Part shown: piece by piece, positions 6,484-10,612 of the stretch
Layout: each line of letters begins with the position of its first letter
How positions within the stretch are numbered: the first letter of the stretch is position 1
Assembly: GCA_934277845.1 (NCBI GenBank)
Contig: CAKQVV010000052.1
Span: forward strand, 1-10,612
Length of the DNA stretch: 10,612 nt
From: an uncultured Clostridia bacterium
Lineage (GTDB): Bacteria; Bacillota; Clostridia; Christensenellales; Pumilibacteraceae
Direction: 5' to 3'
Notes under the pieces: model-generated
What the model was told of the DNA's origin: nothing
The model's database searches: none
The model's input: only the letters and a program-made list of their open reading frames with translations
Position numbers and translations under genes: made by a program

Positions 6484-7602
6484 ATGGAAGAGAAAAATTT
6501 GGAATCGATAACCGAAAATATCGACGATAAGGTTCAATCGTCTTCCGTGACCGACGAAAACCTCATGGGCGATATGGGAGAAGAGGCACTCCGAGAAGAA
6601 CAAGCCGACGCGGCAAGCGCGGAAACCTACAAGGAGATGAGTCCGCTGAGGCTCGTCATGCGCCGTTTCTTCCGCTCGAAACTGTCCATCGTCGGACTCG
6701 TCATGATAGTATTTTTGTTCCTTTTCTCGTTCCTGGGACCTGTGATTTATCGCAACTGGGGAGAGGAAAAGGTGGACTATTCGGAAACTATTTCCGAGAT
6801 CCCGCAGACCTATACGATCGTGACCGAAACGGGCGAAAAGGTCGAAGTCACCGAAGTAGTTACCTTCGTCGGCTCGATAAACTCGCTCGCTAATCCGTCG
6901 GCGGCACACATTCTCGGCACCGACGACAAGGGCATGGACGTGTTCTCGCGTCTTATGTACGGCGGCAGAATTTCGCTTACTATCGGCTTTATAGTTGTCA
7001 TACTCGAAACGCTCGTCGGCGTCATACTCGGCGGCATATCGGGCTACTTCGGCGGGTGGGTTGACCAACTCATCATGCGTATAGTCGATATATTCAACTG
7101 TATTCCGACTTTGCCGATACTGCTTATCGCGTCGGCGGTCATCGACTCGTGGAATATTCCAGCGGACAAGCGTATTTACCTGTTGATGGCGATAATCACG
7201 ATATTCAGTTGGAGCGGCGTGGCAAGGCTCGTCCGCGGACAGATTTTATCGCTTCGCGAACAGGAATACATGACGGCAACCGAAGTAATGGGTATTCCGA
7301 CCTGGCGGCGGATATTCCTGCATTTACTTCCGAACGTCATGCCGCAACTTATAGTTTCTATGACCTTGGGCTTAGGCAGCGTAATACTTTACGAGTCCAC
7401 GCTCAGTTATCTTGGCTTGGGCGTTCAGATCCCGAAAGCCGCCTGGGGCACGATGATCGCGACCGCAAACGATCCGATAATCCTTAGTTATCACATGAAC
7501 ATGTGGTTGCCGGCAGGTATCATGATCGTCATCGCGGTGCTGGGTTTCAACTTCGTCGGCGACGGACTGCGCGACGCAATGGATCCCAAGGCAAGAAAGT
7601 AA
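6484..7602 (+). CDS. oppC: Peptide ABC importer permease OppC/DppC
   Basis: This is the second membrane subunit, pairing with OppB. It has 372 residues against the usual 290-310. Residues 1-50 are a strongly acidic, probably cytoplasmic tail. SPLRLVMRRFFRSKLSIVGL (53-72) and the first membrane segment (66-88) form the OppC N-terminal domain. HILGTDDKGMDVFSRLMYGG (142-161) is the family motif, although the usual Arg in GRD is Met here. Further segments lie near 164-189, 207-220, 231-250, 290-305 and 340-359. The EAA loop is EYMTATEVMGIPTWRRIFLH (261-280), continuing LLPNVMPQ. The typical end is STLSYLGLGVQIPKAAWGTM (305-324) and GDGLRDAMDPK. An extra outer loop of about 40 residues (94-135), with repeated TETGEKVEVTEV-like beta strands, follows segment 1. 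A 119-base structured spacer separates it from oppD. Confidence 0.94.
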   Translation: MEEKNLESITENIDDKVQSSSVTDENLMGDMGEEALREEQADAASAETYKEMSPLRLVMRRFFRSKLSIVGLVMIVFLFLFSFLGPVIYRNWGEEKVDYSETISEIPQTYTIVTETGEKVEVTEVVTFVGSINSLANPSAAHILGTDDKGMDVFSRLMYGGRISLTIGFIVVILETLVGVILGGISGYFGGWVDQLIMRIVDIFNCIPTLPILLIASAVIDSWNIPADKRIYLLMAIITIFSWSGVARLVRGQILSLREQEYMTATEVMGIPTWRRIFLHLLPNVMPQLIVSMTLGLGSVILYESTLSYLGLGVQIPKAAWGTMIATANDPIILSYHMNMWLPAGIMIVIAVLGFNFVGDGLRDAMDPKARK

Positions 7603-7721
7603 ACGATATAAATTCCGCGTGCGGTTTCGGGTGTTCCCCGGGACGCAGCCGCGGGAACGGACAACGCTTACGCGTGCGTTTCCGCAAATAGGGTAGCGTG
7701 CGCAAGATAAGGATTTTCGCA
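7603..7721 (+). other. Structured GC-rich spacer between oppC and oppD
   Basis: GTTCCCCGG (7633-7641) pairs with CCG (7649-7651) and GGGAAC (7653-7658) around a 7-base loop, with C7652 bulged. Two smaller hairpins flank it: CCG/CGG (7615-7624, loop CGTG) and AACGC/GCGTT (7663-7667 with 7676-7680). None is followed by a T-run and no promoter is evident. It is the longest spacer inside the operon and may set the level or stability of the ATPase part of the mRNA; that role is inferred. Confidence 0.5.
7708..7713 (+). promoter_or_regulatory. Shine-Dalgarno site fixing the oppD start at 7722
   Basis: TAAGGA lies 8 bases before the ATG at 7722. An earlier in-frame GTG at 7698 has no good SD and would only add eight residues, so the ATG is preferred. 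Confidence 0.7.
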
Positions 7722-8897
7722 ATGATAAAAAAGGAAAAAAAGAAGTCGGATTACCTTACCATCAAGGAAAGTCGCGAAATCATCAGGTACAACATCAAGC
7801 AGATGAAGTACTATGAGGCGATGAAGCGGCGCAAACTCGACGAGAGCGAATACACGCTCGAGATGAACGACGAAAACAATATCATCGAACTCGACGATCT
7901 TCACACGAGTTTCTTTACCGACCGCGGCACCGTAAAGTCCGTCGACGGCGTTTCTTTTTCCATACCTAAAAACAAGATTTTGGGCGTAGTCGGCGAGTCC
8001 GGCTGCGGCAAGAGCGTAACTTCGCTGTCGATAATGCAACTGGTCCAAGCCCCGCAAGGTCAGGTTACCGGCGGTAAGATCCGTTTCAATTCCGACGCGC
8101 TCGGCTATTCGGAAAGCGGCAAAAAACTCGGTTACGACATCGCGAAAATGCCCACCGAAGTCATGCACAAGATCCGCGGCAAGGACATCACCATGATCTT
8201 CCAGGAACCTATGACCAGTCTTAACCCCGTGTTCACGATAGGTTTCCAACTCGACGAAGTATCGTTCCTTCACACGCCCGAAAAATCAAAGGAAGAAGTC
8301 AAGGCGTACAGTATCGAAATGCTCAATAAAGTCGGCATTTCCATGCCCGAACGCGTTTACTCTTCTTATCCGCACGAACTTTCCGGCGGTATGCGTCAGC
8401 GCGTCATGATCGCAATGGCGCTTGCCGGCAACCCGAAACTCATTATCGCCGACGAGCCGACCACCGCGCTCGACGTAACGATTCAGGCGCAGATTCTCGA
8501 ACTTTTGAAAGACTTGCAACGCAATCAGGGCTGCTCGATCATGCTCATTACCCACGACCTCGGCGTCATTGCCGAAATGGCAGACGAAGTCGTCGTCATG
8601 TACGCGGGCAAGGTCATCGAACGCGGCACGGCAAGCGAGATTTTCCACAATCCGCTTCACCCGTACACGATCGGACTGCAAAAGAGCAAACCGCTCATCA
8701 CCTCGAACTCCAACGAACCGCTGTACTCGATCCCCGGTCAGGTCCCGAACCCGATCAACCTCCCGGACACCTGCTACTTCAAGAACAGATGTTCGAGATG
8801 CACGGCAAAGTGCAACGGCGAGTATCCTCACGAAATAAAGTACAACGACGAACATTATGTTTCGTGCTATCTGTACGAGGAGCGCAACGATGACTGA
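7722..8897 (+). CDS. oppD: Peptide ABC importer ATPase OppD/DppD
   Basis: This is a cytoplasmic ATPase subunit of 391 residues that powers import as a pair with OppF. Walker A GESGCGKS is at 91-98, the Q-loop Gln at 161 (FQEPMTSLNPV), the signature LSGGMRQ at 220-226, Walker B LIIADE at 240-245 and the switch His at 278 (LITHDLG). All catalytic residues are present. The peptide-importer C-terminal domain (oligo_HPY) begins near HNPLHPYT (309-316). It carries Cys 351, 357, 360, 364 and 382, spaced C-x5-C-x2-C-x3-C-x17-C. This family region can carry an iron-sulfur cluster, so one is possible. Residues 1-50 are an extra, very basic and then helical extension (K-rich to residue 9, then IRYNIKQMKYYEAMKRRK) that most OppD proteins lack. 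Its last 8 bases overlap the oppF start. Confidence 0.95.
   Translation: MIKKEKKKSDYLTIKESREIIRYNIKQMKYYEAMKRRKLDESEYTLEMNDENNIIELDDLHTSFFTDRGTVKSVDGVSFSIPKNKILGVVGESGCGKSVTSLSIMQLVQAPQGQVTGGKIRFNSDALGYSESGKKLGYDIAKMPTEVMHKIRGKDITMIFQEPMTSLNPVFTIGFQLDEVSFLHTPEKSKEEVKAYSIEMLNKVGISMPERVYSSYPHELSGGMRQRVMIAMALAGNPKLIIADEPTTALDVTIQAQILELLKDLQRNQGCSIMLITHDLGVIAEMADEVVVMYAGKVIERGTASEIFHNPLHPYTIGLQKSKPLITSNSNEPLYSIPGQVPNPINLPDTCYFKNRCSRCTAKCNGEYPHEIKYNDEHYVSCYLYEERNDD
8877..8882 (+). promoter_or_regulatory. Shine-Dalgarno site fixing the oppF start at 8890
   Basis: GAGGAG lies 7 bases before the ATG at 8890. An upstream in-frame ATG at 8857 has no good SD. No ATG with an SD was found between the cysteine-rich region and the ATPase core, so the cysteine-rich extension should be translated. 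Confidence 0.85.
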
Positions 8898-10359
8898 TAA
8901 CAAAAATAAAAAGAATAAAGCCGCGTGCGCCGCTTGCGATGTGAAGTCCGACGAGAACTGTGCCGCTTGCGACATGAACGTGACCGTCACCGAAACCGTT
9001 TGTGCGAGTTGCGAAGTACGCTCGGAAGAGAATTGCGACGTTTGCGAAACCGTAGTCGATACCGTTTGCGAAACTTGCGAAACTCGCTCCGACGAAGGGT
9101 GCGCCGCCTGCGACGCAAAACCTAAGTGCGCCGGCGAAACTTTGCAGCCCGATCCCGAGTATATTCTCGAAGTACACGGACTTAAAAAATACTTTCCTAT
9201 CAAAAAGTCGCTTTTCGGCAAGCCTACCGTTTATCTCAAGGCGGTGGACAACGTCAGTTTCTCGGTTAAGCCCGGCACAACCATCGGCGTAGTCGGCGAG
9301 TCCGGTTGCGGCAAGACCACTTTGGGAAGAACGATTCTCAAACTTTACGAACCCAACGGCGGCAAAGTGTTTTTCGAGGGCGACGACATCACCGATCTCA
9401 AACGCGGCGAAATGCGCAAATACCGCACCGATATTCAGTTGATTTTTCAGGATCCGTACTCGTCGCTTCCGCCCAGAATGACCGTCGGCAATATTATTTC
9501 CGAAGCGGTTAAAGTGCATAATATCGTGCCGAAAGAGCAGGTGCACGATTACGTCCTCGACACCATGAAGAAGTGCGGACTGCAACCGCAGTATTACGAT
9601 CGTTATCCGCACGAGTTCTCCGGCGGTCAGCGTCAGCGTATCTGTATCGCCCGCGCGCTCGCGGTCAAGCCTAAACTCGTCATCTGCGACGAACCGGTTT
9701 CCGCGCTCGACGTGTCCATTCAGGCGCAGATAATCAACCTTTTGAAAGAACTCCAACAAACGATGGGACTTACCTACGTCTTTATTTCCCACGATTTGTC
9801 CGTCGTCAAGTACATTACCGATCAGATTCTTGTCATGTACCTCGGCAATATGATGGAACTGGGCGACACCGACGAGATTTTCGACAACCCGATGCACCCG
9901 TACACCAAGGCTTTGTTTTCCGCGGTGCCCGTGCCCGATCCGGACGTAAAGATGAACCGCATTATCCTCGCCGGAGATATTCCGTCACCCGCGAATCCGC
10001 CAAAGGGCTGCAAGTTCCACACCCGTTGCGCCGAGTGTATGAACGTCTGCCGCATGGTCGAGCCCGCTTACCACGAGGTCGGCAACGGACACTTCGTCGC
10101 TTGCCACCTGTACGACAAGGAAATCATGGCGCATTTAGCCGATTACGATGCAGAGTACGCGCGCTTACAGAAAGAAGCGGCGGAAAAAGCGGAGGAAGAG
10201 GCGAAACTCAAAGCCGAGAAACGCGCGAAAAATCCGTTTATCAAGGCATGGGACAAGACCAAAACCTTGCTTAAGAAGAAATCGGACAAACCCGCTGAAG
10301 AAACAAAATCGGAAAATGCGGATAATCGGTCTGAAACCGAGCATAAAAACGGTGACTGA
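8890..10359 (+). CDS. oppF: Peptide ABC importer ATPase OppF/DppF with N-terminal CxxC repeat domain
   Basis: This is the second ATPase of the importer, 489 residues against the usual 310-350. The core is intact: Walker A GESGCGKT (136-143), Q-loop Gln 187 (FQDPYSSLPPRMTVG), signature FSGGQRQ (243-249), Walker B LVICDE (263-268), switch His 301 (ISHDLS) and the oligo_HPY region from NPMHPYT (333-339). The C-terminal cysteines 374, 380, 383, 387 and 405 have the same spacing as in OppD. Two extra parts are present. Residues 13-80 hold 13 cysteines in six CxxC[DE] motifs arranged as three tandem units. Residues 411-489 are a highly charged tail with a probable coiled coil (about 415-447, rich in A, E and K) and a disordered K/E end. 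The ATG overlaps the oppD stop by 8 bases (ATGACTGA), which indicates translational coupling. The ATPase call is firm; the function of both extensions is unknown. Confidence 0.95.
   Translation: MTDNKNKKNKAACAACDVKSDENCAACDMNVTVTETVCASCEVRSEENCDVCETVVDTVCETCETRSDEGCAACDAKPKCAGETLQPDPEYILEVHGLKKYFPIKKSLFGKPTVYLKAVDNVSFSVKPGTTIGVVGESGCGKTTLGRTILKLYEPNGGKVFFEGDDITDLKRGEMRKYRTDIQLIFQDPYSSLPPRMTVGNIISEAVKVHNIVPKEQVHDYVLDTMKKCGLQPQYYDRYPHEFSGGQRQRICIARALAVKPKLVICDEPVSALDVSIQAQIINLLKELQQTMGLTYVFISHDLSVVKYITDQILVMYLGNMMELGDTDEIFDNPMHPYTKALFSAVPVPDPDVKMNRIILAGDIPSPANPPKGCKFHTRCAECMNVCRMVEPAYHEVGNGHFVACHLYDKEIMAHLADYDAEYARLQKEAAEKAEEEAKLKAEKRAKNPFIKAWDKTKTLLKKKSDKPAEETKSENADNRSETEHKNGD
8926..9129 (+). 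repeat. Coding repeat: three four-cysteine units in oppF
   Basis: This covers OppF residues 13-80. Units at residues 13-28, 38-53 and 60-75 all fit C-x2-C-[DE]-[VT]-[KR]-S-[DE]-E-[NG]-C-x2-C-[DE], joined by linkers of 9 and 6 residues that both end in T-V. A thirteenth cysteine (C80) follows the third unit. All six CxxC motifs are followed by an acidic residue. The repeated design at protein level, with drift at DNA level, argues for selection on the protein. Four cysteines per 16-residue unit suggest one metal ion (zinc or iron) or one iron-sulfur centre per unit, or a redox switch; this is inference. Confidence 0.85.
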
Positions 10360-10361
10360 TC

Positions 10362-10610
10362 GTGTCGGATAAACCGGAAAAGAAAAAGAAGCAAAAACCG
10401 AAGTACGTCGACGACGGAAGAACGATTTACAGCATGGAGAACGTTCCGTCGCGCACCGGCAAAACGGGCATGGACGACGGTTTCCGCACCACGCGTAAAG
10501 AACGCCGCGCAATGCGCCGGGCGGCTATGTTGTATTACCTGCCGCGTCTCGGCATAGCGATCGCATGTTTTGCTCTCACCGCCGTGCTGCTATGGCTGTG
10601 GCTGAAATAA
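10362..10610 (+). CDS. Small single-span membrane protein, unknown function
   Basis: This encodes 82 residues from a GTG start 2 bases after the oppF stop, with a weak SD-like GGTGA at 10351-10355. Translation is probably coupled to oppF. Residues 1-55 are very basic and hydrophilic. They include KYVDDGRTIYSMENVPS (14-30), whose DDGRT-I-Y part resembles a short motif I have seen in other small clostridial proteins. The cluster RKERRAMRR (45-53) precedes one membrane span (about 57-80), ending in WLWLK two residues after the span. By the positive-inside rule the basic part is cytoplasmic. It may be an accessory subunit of the importer or an unrelated gene at the operon end. The stop is 2 bases from the window edge, so no terminator is visible. 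Confidence 0.75.
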   Translation: MSDKPEKKKKQKPKYVDDGRTIYSMENVPSRTGKTGMDDGFRTTRKERRAMRRAAMLYYLPRLGIAIACFALTAVLLWLWLK

Positions 10611-10612
10611 TC

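Noticed and set aside
5783..6511. A 242-codon frame on the + strand inside oppB, rich in Arg and His
   Set aside because: It is the +1/+2 shadow of OppB, whose membrane spans and EAA loop are in the other frame.
8890..9150. Possibility that the cysteine-rich segment is a frameshift artefact or lies upstream of the true oppF start
   Set aside because: The frame is open from the SD-backed ATG through to the ATPase core, the repeats are regular at protein level, and no ATG with an SD was found between them and the core.
8779..9897. A 372-codon open frame on the - strand opposite oppF, and a second at 8286-9221 with repeated S/Q/T stretches
   Set aside because: Both are antisense to ATPase genes with intact motifs. 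The repeats in the second are the mirror of the CxxC-coding repeats and not a separate protein.

Overview
The window looks like a chromosomal segment of a Gram-positive bacterium of the Firmicutes, most likely class Clostridia. The evidence is strong consensus sigma-A type promoters with 17-base spacers, purine-rich Shine-Dalgarno (SD) sites, lipobox-type lipoproteins (one with Listeria-Bacteroides / Flg_new repeats), and an oppA-B-C-D-F gene order. The species cannot be named from sequence alone. All recognisable genes lie on the + strand. No tRNA, rRNA, CRISPR array or mobile element was seen.

Region 1 (1-577): two consensus promoters sit back to back at the left edge. One fires leftward out of the window. 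The other fires rightward into a single gene for a 153-residue protein that looks like a TerB-type helical domain. The two -35 boxes are the arms of a perfect palindrome.

Region 2 (578-1007): a 430-base AT-rich intergenic stretch. It contains a Rho-independent terminator for the TerB-like gene, two clean inverted repeats that could be operators, and an extended -10 promoter that should drive the operon to its right.

Region 3 (1008-10610): one apparent operon of seven genes. First is a surface lipoprotein with Flg_new-like and beta-helix-like parts. It is followed by a complete peptide-type ABC importer: a large substrate-binding lipoprotein (OppA-like), two permeases (OppB, OppC) and two ATPases (OppD, OppF). 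Last is an 82-residue single-span membrane protein that starts 2 bases after the OppF stop. Two spacers (after oppA and after oppC) contain GC-rich stem-loops without U-tracts. Such structures are well placed to let the binding protein be made in excess over the permeases and ATPases.

The parts should work together as a peptide (or similar small-solute) importer: OppA captures substrate outside, OppB/OppC form the channel, and OppD/OppF hydrolyse ATP inside. The operon is unusual in the number of extra segments on its subunits. OppA carries a roughly 270-residue insertion, OppB an extracytoplasmic insertion of about 105 residues, and OppC an acidic N-terminal tail and an outer loop. OppD has a basic N-terminal tail, and OppF has a charged helical C-terminal tail. 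Most striking is an N-terminal domain of OppF made of three tandem four-cysteine units (six CxxC[DE] motifs, 13 cysteines in the first 80 residues). This looks like a metal-binding or redox-responsive module, and I do not recognise it from the OppF family.
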